From positions 1 through 64,000 of the forward strand of contig CAAELE010000029.1 in assembly GCA_900756765.1 (NCBI GenBank): a stretch of DNA of 64,000 nt. The letters run 5' to 3'. The DNA is from an uncultured Collinsella sp. GTDB lineage: Bacteria > Actinomycetota > Coriobacteriia > Coriobacteriales > Coriobacteriaceae. How positions within the stretch are numbered: the stretch's first letter is position 1; every line of letters begins with the position of its first letter. The translations under genes were made by a program, and so were the position numbers. The notes under the pieces were generated by a model. It saw nothing but the letters and a program-made list of their open reading frames with translations, was not told the origin of the DNA and searched no databases. Positions 17,988 through 26,247 of this stretch are shown piece by piece.

Positions 17988-19292
17988 ATGCAGACGATCT
18001 ACCAGAAGATGGAAACCACCGAACTCGATGCCGCCATCGAGGCGCTCAAAGCCGAGGTCGCCGAGGTCAAGGCCAAGGGCCTGGCGCTCGACATGGCCCG
18101 CGGCAAGCCGTCGCCCTCCCAGGTGGATATCTCGCGCCCCATGCTCGATATCCTCAATGCCGATGCCGATCTGCACGACGGCAACGTCGACTGCTCCAAC
18201 TACGGCTGCTTTGAGGGCATTCCCTCGGCGCGCAAGCTGGCGGGGGAGTTCCTGGGTTGCCCCGCCGAGCAGACACTCGTGCTGGGTTCGTCGAGCCTTT
18301 TGATCGAACACGACATCGCCGGCATGTTCTGGCGCTGTGGCTCGTGCGGCAGCGAGCCCTGGGAGGCTTACGAGGCTGCGCACGACGGCAAGAAGGTCAA
18401 GTTCCTGTGCCCGGTTCCCGGCTACGATCGCCACTTTGGCATTACCGCCGACTTGGGTATCGAGAACGTTCCCGTCGCGATGACCGACAACGGCCCCGAT
18501 ATGGACGAGATCGAGCGCCTCGTTGCCGCCGACGATTCCATCAAGGGCATCTGGTGCGTGCCCAAGTATTCCAACCCCACGGGCATCACCTTTAGCGGGG
18601 ACACTGTGCGTCGCCTGGTCGAGATGCCCACGGCTGCGCCCGATTTCCGCATCTTCTGGGACAACGCCTACTGCGTGCACGACCTGTACGACGAGACCGA
18701 CGAGCTCGCCAACATCTTCGATCTTGCCCGCACGGCAGGCACCGAGGACCGCGTGGTGGCATTCGCCTCGACGTCCAAGATCACCTTCCCGGGTGCCGGT
18801 ATCGGCTTTATCGGTGCGAGCCCCGCGGTTATCGCGGAGTTCTCCAAGCGCCTGAAGGCCGGCCTCATCAGCGCCGATAAGCTCAACCAACTGCGCCACG
18901 TGCGTTTCCTTCCCACCATCGAGGCGGTCAAGGAGCACATGAAAAAGCATGCCGAGTTCTTGCGCCCGCGCTTTGAGGCCGTTGAGCGCAAGCTCACCGA
19001 GGGCCTGGGCGAGACGGGCTGCGCTACCTGGACGCATCCTCGCGGCGGCTACTTTGTGAGCTTTGATGGTCCCGAGGGCTCGGCCCAAAAGGTCGCCGCG
19101 CTTTGTGCCGACCTGGGCGTCAAGCTCACGCCGGCCGGTGCTACCTGGCCCTATGGCAAGGATCCGCGCGACACCAACATCCGTATCGCGCCGAGCTATC
19201 CCACGGTCGAGGACCTGGAGGCCGCGCTCGATGTGCTGGTGCTGGCCGTTAAGCTCGTCGCTGCCGAGCTTGCGCGTGCCGAGCGCGCCTAA
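17988..19292 (+). CDS. Aspartate aminotransferase, type Ic-like (PLP-dependent)
   Basis: 434 residues, fold-type I aminotransferase. The PLP lysine is in FASTSKITFPGAGIGF; other marks are LDMARGKPSPSQVDISRPM, CPVPGYDRHF, CVPKYSNPTGITFS and FWDNAYCVHDLY. This spelling fits the aspartate aminotransferase group found in many actinobacteria and some Firmicutes that resembles the aminotransferase half of MocR proteins. It would interconvert aspartate/2-oxoglutarate and oxaloacetate/glutamate. ATG preceded by GAAAGG. It is upstream of the STAS gene by 50 bases. Exact substrate is inferred from family. Confidence 0.88.
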   Translation: MQTIYQKMETTELDAAIEALKAEVAEVKAKGLALDMARGKPSPSQVDISRPMLDILNADADLHDGNVDCSNYGCFEGIPSARKLAGEFLGCPAEQTLVLGSSSLLIEHDIAGMFWRCGSCGSEPWEAYEAAHDGKKVKFLCPVPGYDRHFGITADLGIENVPVAMTDNGPDMDEIERLVAADDSIKGIWCVPKYSNPTGITFSGDTVRRLVEMPTAAPDFRIFWDNAYCVHDLYDETDELANIFDLARTAGTEDRVVAFASTSKITFPGAGIGFIGASPAVIAEFSKRLKAGLISADKLNQLRHVRFLPTIEAVKEHMKKHAEFLRPRFEAVERKLTEGLGETGCATWTHPRGGYFVSFDGPEGSAQKVAALCADLGVKLTPAGATWPYGKDPRDTNIRIAPSYPTVEDLEAALDVLVLAVKLVAAELARAERA

Positions 19293-19343
19293 CGCGTGGC
19301 TTCCCGTACTATCCGCACTTTCGATACGTAAAGGAGCGTATAC

Positions 19344-19658
19344 ATGGATTTGGGTATTTCCACCAACCCCACGCCAGAGCTCTACACCATTAAGGTAACC
19401 GGCGAGATCGATATCTCTAACGCCGATAGCCTGCGCAATGCCATCGACCTGGCGCTTGAGCAGCCCACCGAGGCCGTTGAGCTCGATTTTGCCCAGGCGA
19501 GCTACATCGATTCGACGGGCATTGGCGTGCTCGTGGGCGCCGCGCACCACGCGGTCGACCACGGCAAGCGCTTTAGCTGCACCAATGTGCAGCCCCCGGT
19601 GATGCGCGTGGTCCAGCTGTTGGGTGTCGACCAGGAGATTTCGATCACCGCTGCATAA
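19344..19658 (+). CDS. STAS-domain protein (anti-sigma factor antagonist-like)
   Basis: 104 residues, a single STAS domain of the SpoIIAA/RsbV type. The phospho-accepting serine is in YIDSTGIGVLVGA. Such proteins bind an anti-sigma kinase of the RsbW type when unphosphorylated. No kinase, phosphatase or sigma gene lies nearby, so it is an orphan in this window. AAAGGAG precedes the ATG. Cotranscription with the aminotransferase is possible but unsupported by function. Confidence 0.88.
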   Translation: MDLGISTNPTPELYTIKVTGEIDISNADSLRNAIDLALEQPTEAVELDFAQASYIDSTGIGVLVGAAHHAVDHGKRFSCTNVQPPVMRVVQLLGVDQEISITAA

Positions 19659-19811
19659 TCTTTGCCCCCAAAAGGGCGTGCCGTTTGGCATATGTTTGTG
19701 ATGCGCTCGGACGTTTTGGCGTCCGGGCGCTATACTTGACCGAATGAATAGACGAGTTCCGGCCGAATGGCGCGGTGCGGGCTCGACTCACATCGAGCCT
19801 TGGAGGTATGT

Positions 19812-20393
19812 GTGTTTGGTATTGGAGAGGGTGAGCTCGCGATCATCGTGGTCTTCGGCTTTTTGCTGTTTGGCCCGGATAAGCTCCCACAGATGGGCCG
19901 CACGATCGGCCGTGCCATCCGTCAGTTCCGCGAGACGCAGGAAAAGATGACGGCCGTTGTTCAGTCCGAGATTATCGATCCGGTAAGTGAGGCCGCTTCG
20001 GCACCGGTCAAGCCCAAGAAGACTGCCGTCGATGACGATTCCGATGCGGACGAGGATGCCGCCGAGACGGCAGTGCCCGCCAAGAAGGAGACCTTTGCCG
20101 AGCGCCGTGCCCGCCTTGCCGCTGAGAAGGCTGCGAGCGAGGGTGCCGCCGAGGAGACGGAGGGCGCTGAGCCCGCCGCTGCTGAGTCCGCTGCCGATGC
20201 TGCCGAATCCGCACCCGAGCCCGAGCCTGCTGCAGAGCCGGAGTCCGAGCCCGAGCCGGCAGAGCCCACGACGGCTGACCTCTACGCCCGTCGTCCCCGC
20301 AAGCGCAAGGCCGTCGTCGACCAGCTCGCTCGCGAGCTCGAGGCCGAGGACGACGCCGCTGCCGCCGACGCCCCGAAGGGAGGCGATGAGTAA
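19812..20393 (+). CDS. tatA: Sec-independent translocase component TatA/TatB
   Basis: 193 residues from a GTG start with TGGAGG six bases upstream. N-terminal membrane helix, then the hallmark FGPDKLPQMGR hinge and an amphipathic helix (RAIRQFRETQEKM), the TatA/TatB layout. A long Ala/Glu/Pro-rich acidic tail follows, ending in a basic block. Only one TatA-type gene is present and it overlaps tatC, so this is a minimal TatAC pair in which this protein probably serves both A and B roles. The length and tail lean to TatB-like; the call between A and B is uncertain. Confidence 0.85.
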   Translation: MFGIGEGELAIIVVFGFLLFGPDKLPQMGRTIGRAIRQFRETQEKMTAVVQSEIIDPVSEAASAPVKPKKTAVDDDSDADEDAAETAVPAKKETFAERRARLAAEKAASEGAAEETEGAEPAAAESAADAAESAPEPEPAAEPESEPEPAEPTTADLYARRPRKRKAVVDQLARELEAEDDAAAADAPKGGDE

Positions 20394-21184
20394 TGCCTAT
20401 CGGACCTGCGCGCATGCCGCTCTTCGATCACCTGGGCGAGCTCCGTCGCCGCCTGACCATCGTGGTCGTATCGGTGTTTGCCGCCGCTATCGTGCTGTAT
20501 TTCGCCACGCCCGTGGTGCTCGACATCCTGGAAGACCCCATCCGCTCCTTTGTGCCGGACGGTAAGTTCTACATCACCACCACGCTCGGCGGCTTTGGCC
20601 TGCGCTTCTCGCTGGCCATCAAGATGGCCGTGGTCATGTGCACGCCCATGATCATCTGGCAGATCCTGGCGTTTTTCCTGCCGGCGCTTCGCCCCAACGA
20701 GCGCAAGTGGGTCGTGCCCACGGTGCTCGCCTCGACGGTGCTGTTCTTCCTGGGCGCTATCTTCTGCTACTTCATCATTATCCCGGCAGGCTTTGAGTGG
20801 CTCATCGGCGAGACCTCGGCCGTCGCCACGGCGCTGCCCGATCTGGAGAACTACGTCAACATGGAGCTGCTCTTTATGATCGGCTTTGGTGTGGCGTTTG
20901 AGCTGCCGCTCATCATCTTCTACCTGTCCGTCTTCCACATCGTGTCCTACGCTGCTTTCCGCAGTGCCTGGCGTTATGTATATGTTGGCCTGCTTGTGGG
21001 CTCGGCTGTGATTACGCCCGACGGCTCGCCCGTCACGCTGGGCCTTATGTACGGTGCCCTGCTTTCGCTCTACGAGATCTCGCTCGCCATCGCCCGCGTG
21101 GTCATTACCGCGCGCGAGGGCAAGGAGGGCCTGTTCGTGAGCCGTCTGGACCTGTTCTCGGACGACGAGGACGACGAGGAGTAA
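20393..21184 (+). CDS. tatC: Sec-independent translocase TatC
   Basis: 263 residues, six membrane segments. TatC is the twin-arginine signal receptor. The N-terminus has the diagnostic PLFDHLGELRRRL and the middle has GVAFELPLIIFYLS, with the conserved Glu/Pro. Its ATG overlaps the tatA stop (TAATG), so the pair is translationally coupled. The C-terminus is acidic. A plausible Tat substrate, the lipoprotein at 26248, is in the same window. Confidence 0.95.
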   Translation: MPIGPARMPLFDHLGELRRRLTIVVVSVFAAAIVLYFATPVVLDILEDPIRSFVPDGKFYITTTLGGFGLRFSLAIKMAVVMCTPMIIWQILAFFLPALRPNERKWVVPTVLASTVLFFLGAIFCYFIIIPAGFEWLIGETSAVATALPDLENYVNMELLFMIGFGVAFELPLIIFYLSVFHIVSYAAFRSAWRYVYVGLLVGSAVITPDGSPVTLGLMYGALLSLYEISLAIARVVITAREGKEGLFVSRLDLFSDDEDDEE

Positions 21185-21190
21185 ATCGGT

Positions 21191-21547
21191 ATGCACGAGG
21201 TTGGCATTGTCAACGGCATACTCGATACAGTGATTCGCGCGGCGCGTGGGGCGGGGGCCTCGCGCGCCGTTTTGGTAACGCTGCGTATCGGGGATATGAC
21301 CGAGGTCGTGCGCGAGGCGCTTGACTTTGCGTGGGAGACGTTTCGCGACGAGGACCCGCTCACGCGAGGCTGCGAGCTTGCCGTGGAGGAGGTCCATCCA
21401 CAAAGCGAGTGTCTGGACTGCGGCGAGGTTTTCGACCACGATCGTTTCCACTGTCGCTGTCCCCAGTGTGGTGGTGCCAACGTGCGCCTACTGCACGGCC
21501 GCGAGCTCGATATCGCGAGTATCGAAATCGAAACCCCCGACGATTAG
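21191..21547 (+). CDS. hypA: Hydrogenase nickel metallochaperone HypA
   Basis: 118 residues. Starts MHEVGI, the N-terminal Met-His-Glu nickel site, and has the zinc site made of two pairs of cysteines (CLDCGEVF and CRCPQCGG). Delivers nickel to the [NiFe]-hydrogenase large subunit with HypB. It begins six bases after tatC, so Tat export and hydrogenase maturation are in one operon, which fits Tat-exported hydrogenases. No hydrogenase structural gene is in the window. Confidence 0.93.
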   Translation: MHEVGIVNGILDTVIRAARGAGASRAVLVTLRIGDMTEVVREALDFAWETFRDEDPLTRGCELAVEEVHPQSECLDCGEVFDHDRFHCRCPQCGGANVRLLHGRELDIASIEIETPDD

Positions 21548-21602
21548 CCCGCTAGCCATCTGGTGATGGGGTATAAAGGGGCCAAAGTAAGGAGCGCTAA
21601 GT

Positions 21603-22286
21603 ATGGCTGAGAAAACGATTGATATCGCGTCGCCGATTCTGTCGCGCAACGAGCGCCTGGCAGATCAGCTGCGTCAGCAATTTAATGAGACAAACACCTA
21701 TGTGATCAATGTGCTGTCGAGCCCCGGTTCGGGCAAGACCACCACGATCCTGGGCACCAACGAGCGCCTGCGCGACAAGGCCGGCTTGCGCTGCGCCGTC
21801 ATCGAGGGCGACATCGCCTCGGATGTCGACGCCATCACCATGAAGGAAGCCGGCATGCCCGCCATCCAGATCAACACGGGTGGCCTGTGCCACCTTGAGG
21901 GCAACATGATCATGGAGGCTATCGATGCGTTCGACCAGGCCGTTGGTCTGGAGAACATCGACGTCATCTTTATCGAAAATGTGGGCAACCTGGTCTGCCC
22001 GGTCGACTTTGACCTGGGCGAGAACCTGTCCATCATGATTCTCTCGGTGCCCGAGGGCGACGACAAGCCCATCAAGTACCCGGGCATCTTCCAACACGCC
22101 GGCGCGCAGCTGCTCAACAAGGTCGACGTGGCCCCGGCTTTCGATTTTGACATGGATAGGTATACTAAGACACTCGATGACCTCAATCCGCAGGCGCCGC
22201 GGTTTGCCGTGAGCGCGCGCAAGGGCGAGGGCATGGATGCCTGGTGCGATTGGCTCATCGGGCAGATCGAGCAAGCAAGGGCGTAA
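21603..22286 (+). CDS. hypB: Hydrogenase nickel-insertion GTPase HypB
   Basis: 227 residues, G3E-type GTPase. P-loop SSPGSGKTTT, metal-binding GGLCHLEGNM, and ENVGNLVCPVDFDLGE with the conserved cysteine at the dimer metal site. It lacks the His-rich stretch and the N-terminal CxxCGC nickel site seen in some HypB proteins, so nickel storage is not expected. AAGGAGC precedes the ATG. Operon order tatA-tatC-hypA-hypB-topA. Confidence 0.94.
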   Translation: MAEKTIDIASPILSRNERLADQLRQQFNETNTYVINVLSSPGSGKTTTILGTNERLRDKAGLRCAVIEGDIASDVDAITMKEAGMPAIQINTGGLCHLEGNMIMEAIDAFDQAVGLENIDVIFIENVGNLVCPVDFDLGENLSIMILSVPEGDDKPIKYPGIFQHAGAQLLNKVDVAPAFDFDMDRYTKTLDDLNPQAPRFAVSARKGEGMDAWCDWLIGQIEQARA

Positions 22287-22340
22287 ATCGGCCGCCATAC
22301 GGGCGGGCGTAGCCGCAGAGACACGAGATAGGAGCCTCTT

Positions 22341-24935
22341 TTGAAGCTCATCATCGCCGAGAAAAACGACGCCGCGCGTCAGATCGCCGAGCGTCTGTCT
22401 ACGGGCAAACCCAAAAAGGACAAGGTGTACAACACCGCCATCTACCGTTTTGAGTGGAAGGGCGAGGAGTGCGTGACGATCGGTCTTGCCGGTCACATCC
22501 TTGCGCCCGATTTTTGCGACAGCGTGCTGTTCGATAAAAAGCTGGGCTGGTATTCGGTCACCGAGGACGGCGAGATGCTGCCGGCCGACATGCCCGATGG
22601 CCTGGCTCGTCCGCCCTACGACACCAAGCGCAAGCCGTTTCTTGCCGACGGTATCTCCATCAAGGGTTGGAAGCTCGAGAGCCTGCCGTATCTCACCTGG
22701 GCGCCCGTCATTAAGCTGCCGGCCGAGAAGGAGCTCATCCGCTCGCTTAAGAACCTCGCTAAAAAGTCCGACAGCGTCATCATCGCCACGGACTTCGATC
22801 GCGAGGGCGAGCTGATCGGTTCGGACGCTCTCAACAAGGTGCGTGAGGTGGCACCCGACTTGCCGGTTGCCCGCGCCCAATACTCTTCATTTACCAAGGC
22901 CGAGATCACGCAGGCCTTCGATAATCTCGTCTCGCTCGACCAGAACCTGGCCGACGCTGGCGAGAGCCGTCAGCACATCGACCTTATCTGGGGCGCGGTG
23001 CTCACGCGCTATCTGACGCTCGCCAAGTTCGGCGGCTTCGGCAACGTGCGCTCCGCCGGCCGCGTGCAGACACCGACGCTTGCCCTGGTGGTCGAGCGCG
23101 AGCGCGAGCGCATGGCGTTTGTGCCCGAGGACTATTGGCAGATTCGCGGCATGGGTGCTGCGCAGGGCGCTGCCGAGGATGATCGCTTTAAGATCGCGCA
23201 CAAGACAGCGCGTTTTACCGACAAGGATGCTGCCGAGACGGCGTATGGTCACGTCGACGGCGCCAGGACGGCGACCGTCGCCGCGGTGACCAAGCGCTCG
23301 CGCAAGCAGCAGCCGCCCACGCCGTTCGCGACCACCTCGCTGCAGGCAGCCGCCGCGGCCGAGGGCATATCGCCTGCGCGTACCATGCGCATCGCCGAGT
23401 CCCTCTACATGGCGGGTCTCATCAGCTACCCGCGTGTCGACAACACCGTGTACCCCGCGACGCTCGATCTGGGCGCCGTGGTGAGCGACCTGGCAAAGAT
23501 CAACCCGGCGCTGGCGCCCGTGTGTAAAAAGGTACTCGCTGGTCCCATGAAGCCCACGCGCGGTAAAGTCGAGACCACCGACCACCCGCCTATCTATCCC
23601 ACGGGCGAGGGTGATCCGTCCACGCTCGACGGTGGCCAGCGCAAGCTCTACGACCTCATCGCCCGCCGCTTCCTAGCGACGCTTATGGGCCCCGCGACCA
23701 TCGAGAACACCAAGCTCGAGCTCGACGTCAACGGTGAGCCGTTCGTGGCTTCGGGCGATGTGCTCGTGACCCCGGGTTTCCGCGAGGCGTATCCGTATGG
23801 ACTCAAGCGCGATGAGCAGATGCCGCCGCTGGAGCAGGGCGATACGGTCGACGTGTTCGACATTAAGCTCGAGGCCAAGCAGACCGAGCCGCCCGCTCGC
23901 TACAGCCAGGGCAAGCTCGTGCAGGAGATGGAAAAGCGCGGCCTGGGCACCAAGTCCACGCGTGCGAGCATCATCGAGCGCCTGTATGCCGTGCGCTATC
24001 TCAAAAACGACCCCGTTGAGCCGAGCCAGCTGGGCATCGCCATTATCGACGCGCTGACGCAATTTGCCCCGCGCATCACGAGCCCCGATATGACCAGCGA
24101 GCTCGACGGCGATATGACCCGCGTCGAGCGCGGCGAGGACACCGAAGAGCATGTCGTGACGCACTCGCGCGCGCTGCTGGCCGGCGTGCTCGACGAGCTG
24201 CTCAAGCACACGCAGGAGCTAGGCGACGCCATCAGCGACGCCGTCACGGCCGATGCGCGTGTGGGCGCTTGCCCCAAGTGCGGCAAGGACCTGGTTATGA
24301 AGACGAGCGCCAAGACCCGCGGCAGCTTTATCGGCTGCATGGGCTGGCCCGACTGCGATGTGACCTATCCGGTGCCGAGCGGCGTCAAGGTGAGCCCGCT
24401 CGAGGGCGAGGCGGCCGTGTGCCCCGAGTGCGGCGCGCCGCGCATTAAGTGCCAGCCGTTCCGCCAGAAGGCCTTCGAGATTTGCGTGAACCCAACGTGC
24501 CCCACCAACTACGAGCCCGACCTTAAGGTGGGCGAGTGCAAGGTGTGTGCCGAGGCCGGACGCCATGGCGATCTGATTGCGCACAAGAGTGAGAAGAGCG
24601 GCAAGCGCTTTATCCGCTGCACCAACTACGATGACTGCGGCGTGAGCTATCCGCTGCCGGCGCGCGGCAAGCTCGAGGCGACGGGCGAGACTTGCCCCGA
24701 GTGCGGCGCTCCCATCGTGGTGGTCAACACGGCGCGCGGTCCGTGGCGCATCTGCGTGAACATGGACTGCCCGACCAAGGAGAAGAAGCCCGCCCGCGGC
24801 CGCAAGACTGCGACCAAGGCGAGCACGGCGAAGAAGACCACGGCAGCAAAGAAGACTTCGACCGCCAAGAAGTCGACTGCCAAGAAGGCTACCGCGAAAA
24901 AGACGACCACCAAGAAGCCAGCTGCCGACAAGTAG
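22341..24935 (+). CDS. DNA topoisomerase I, archaeal-type, with zinc ribbons and Lys/Ala tail
   Basis: 864 residues. Relaxes negative supercoils by transient single-strand cleavage. Toprim domain with IIAEKNDAARQIAERL and ATDFDREGELIG; catalytic tyrosine Tyr363 in LISYPRVDNTVYP; KRGLGTKSTRASIIERL in the core. The wording follows archaeal-type topA rather than ordinary bacterial topA. Three C-terminal cysteine modules (CPKCGKDL, CPECGAPRIKC, CPECGAPIVV with partner pairs) are followed by a histone-H1-like tail of about 50 residues rich in AKK/TKK. TTG start with AGGAG at good spacing. Follows hypB by 55 bases. Confidence 0.9.
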   Translation: MKLIIAEKNDAARQIAERLSTGKPKKDKVYNTAIYRFEWKGEECVTIGLAGHILAPDFCDSVLFDKKLGWYSVTEDGEMLPADMPDGLARPPYDTKRKPFLADGISIKGWKLESLPYLTWAPVIKLPAEKELIRSLKNLAKKSDSVIIATDFDREGELIGSDALNKVREVAPDLPVARAQYSSFTKAEITQAFDNLVSLDQNLADAGESRQHIDLIWGAVLTRYLTLAKFGGFGNVRSAGRVQTPTLALVVERERERMAFVPEDYWQIRGMGAAQGAAEDDRFKIAHKTARFTDKDAAETAYGHVDGARTATVAAVTKRSRKQQPPTPFATTSLQAAAAAEGISPARTMRIAESLYMAGLISYPRVDNTVYPATLDLGAVVSDLAKINPALAPVCKKVLAGPMKPTRGKVETTDHPPIYPTGEGDPSTLDGGQRKLYDLIARRFLATLMGPATIENTKLELDVNGEPFVASGDVLVTPGFREAYPYGLKRDEQMPPLEQGDTVDVFDIKLEAKQTEPPARYSQGKLVQEMEKRGLGTKSTRASIIERLYAVRYLKNDPVEPSQLGIAIIDALTQFAPRITSPDMTSELDGDMTRVERGEDTEEHVVTHSRALLAGVLDELLKHTQELGDAISDAVTADARVGACPKCGKDLVMKTSAKTRGSFIGCMGWPDCDVTYPVPSGVKVSPLEGEAAVCPECGAPRIKCQPFRQKAFEICVNPTCPTNYEPDLKVGECKVCAEAGRHGDLIAHKSEKSGKRFIRCTNYDDCGVSYPLPARGKLEATGETCPECGAPIVVVNTARGPWRICVNMDCPTKEKKPARGRKTATKASTAKKTTAAKKTSTAKKSTAKKATAKKTTTKKPAADK

Positions 24936-24966
24936 CCGAGCACATATCCGAGCACATATAGACACG

Positions 24967-25012
24967 GTGGGGCCGGGCGCGCAAATGCAAATGCGCGCCC
25001 GGCCCCACTTCT
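24967..25012 (+). terminator. Strong terminator after topoisomerase
   Basis: Perfect 17-base arms (24967-24983 and 24992-25008, beginning GTGGGGCCGGGCG) and a short CTTCT tail. Confidence 0.75.
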
Positions 25013-25080
25013 AAGTTGCGGTGAAATAGGGACTGTTTTTGCTGGTAAAAGGCCTAATCAATCCCTATTTCACCGCAAGT
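25012..25080 (+). repeat. Palindromic element, copy 1 (GCGGTGAAATAGGGA arms)
   Basis: Arms at 25012-25032 and 25062-25078 (TTGCGGTGAAATAGGGA and its complement) flank a 29-base centre. A second copy in the same orientation with the same arms and a similar centre is at 27301-27371. Neither codes for anything. Confidence 0.75.
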
Positions 25081-25098
25081 TTTGATCAGTTGTTGGGA

Positions 25099-26046
25099 TC
25101 ACTTCACCTCGACGGGTGCGCCGCCGGGGTAGCGGTCCTCAAAGTCCAGACGGTATTTGTTGTCGTTGGTGCCCGCTACGTTGTCGCGCGCCAGCGGCGC
25201 CACGATCTCGTCCTTGTGGTTGGCGGGGCTGGAGTACTCAAGGCTGATCTCCCAGGCATCGCAAATCACGTCGATGCGGTTCTCCAGATCGTCGTAGAGC
25301 GTGATGATGTCTTTCCACGAGCTGTAGTTCTGCGAGTCGATGGGAACATCCAGGTCCTCGACCTCGTCCTTCAGGTCGTCGATCTGATCCTCGAGCGCCT
25401 CGGCGGCATCGCTGGCCGACTGACGCGAGCTGCGGTCATCCTTGAGATAGTACGTGTTAAACGTGGTGGCGCAGTCGCGAACCTGCTGATCAAGATCGGA
25501 GAGCCTGCTGTAGTAGGAGCTCAGCTGGTCGTAGACGTTCTGCTCGCTGATGGTGGCGGCATCGTGGGCGTCATCGTCATCATCGTCAAGCTTGTTGGGG
25601 TCGCCCTTGACGGACACATCGTCGTCATCGTGGTCGATCTTGACCTTCTCGATGGTTGTGCCCTTGGAATCGTCGGCGTTCTTGTTGAACGGTCCGATCA
25701 TAAAGAATGCGACCAGCGCGATAATCACGACGACCAGCACGGCGATGATGCCGATAAACAGAGCGTTGTTGGTTTTGGGCGCGGCGGGAGCACCGGCCTG
25801 CGGAGCGGCGGTCGGTATGGGCTGCTGCGGCGCGGAGCCGGCTGGCGTCGCCCATTGCTGCGTCGCGCCAGCTTTCGGCTGGGGAGCGGGCGCGGGCTGA
25901 TGGGCGGACTGCACGGTCACGTCCGCCTGCGCATCCTCTTGCGACTGAGAGGCCTGGCCATCACCGGTTACCGGCGTTCCGCAGCTGGTGCAAAAACGCT
26001 CGTCGTCATTCAGAAGCTTGCCGCAATGGGTACAAAACCGGGGCAT
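25099..26046 (-). CDS. Zinc-ribbon membrane protein with extracytoplasmic coiled domain
   Basis: 315 residues. Starts MPRFCTHCGKLL and continues ERFCTSCGTPV, a double CxxC zinc ribbon of the type often found at the N-terminus of Gram-positive membrane proteins. A Pro/Ala/Gln-rich linker follows, then one membrane helix (about residues 100-122), then an Asp-rich stretch and a helical outer domain. Function unknown; the layout suggests a surface or envelope-stress protein. ATG at 26046 is preceded by GGAAGGA; the frame is open five codons further. It is convergent with the topoisomerase gene and divergent from the beta-lactamase-like gene. Confidence 0.8.
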   Translation of the reverse strand: MPRFCTHCGKLLNDDERFCTSCGTPVTGDGQASQSQEDAQADVTVQSAHQPAPAPQPKAGATQQWATPAGSAPQQPIPTAAPQAGAPAAPKTNNALFIGIIAVLVVVIIALVAFFMIGPFNKNADDSKGTTIEKVKIDHDDDDVSVKGDPNKLDDDDDDAHDAATISEQNVYDQLSSYYSRLSDLDQQVRDCATTFNTYYLKDDRSSRQSASDAAEALEDQIDDLKDEVEDLDVPIDSQNYSSWKDIITLYDDLENRIDVICDAWEISLEYSSPANHKDEIVAPLARDNVAGTNDNKYRLDFEDRYPGGAPVEVK

Positions 26047-26247
26047 GATGGTTCCTTCCACTCGATGTGTTGGCTAGATTATAAGGTGGTTCAGGTGCGG
26101 TTGGGCCGCGCCGACCCAACTGGTTATGTGAGGACAGTCGTGCCGCGCAAGTCCTGTCGCATGCGTCACAATGGGTGCGGCATGCTGGGTGTCCGGCGCG
26201 GCCGTTTATCGACGGCTCGGTAGAATGCGATGGTGGGGAGTGAGTCT

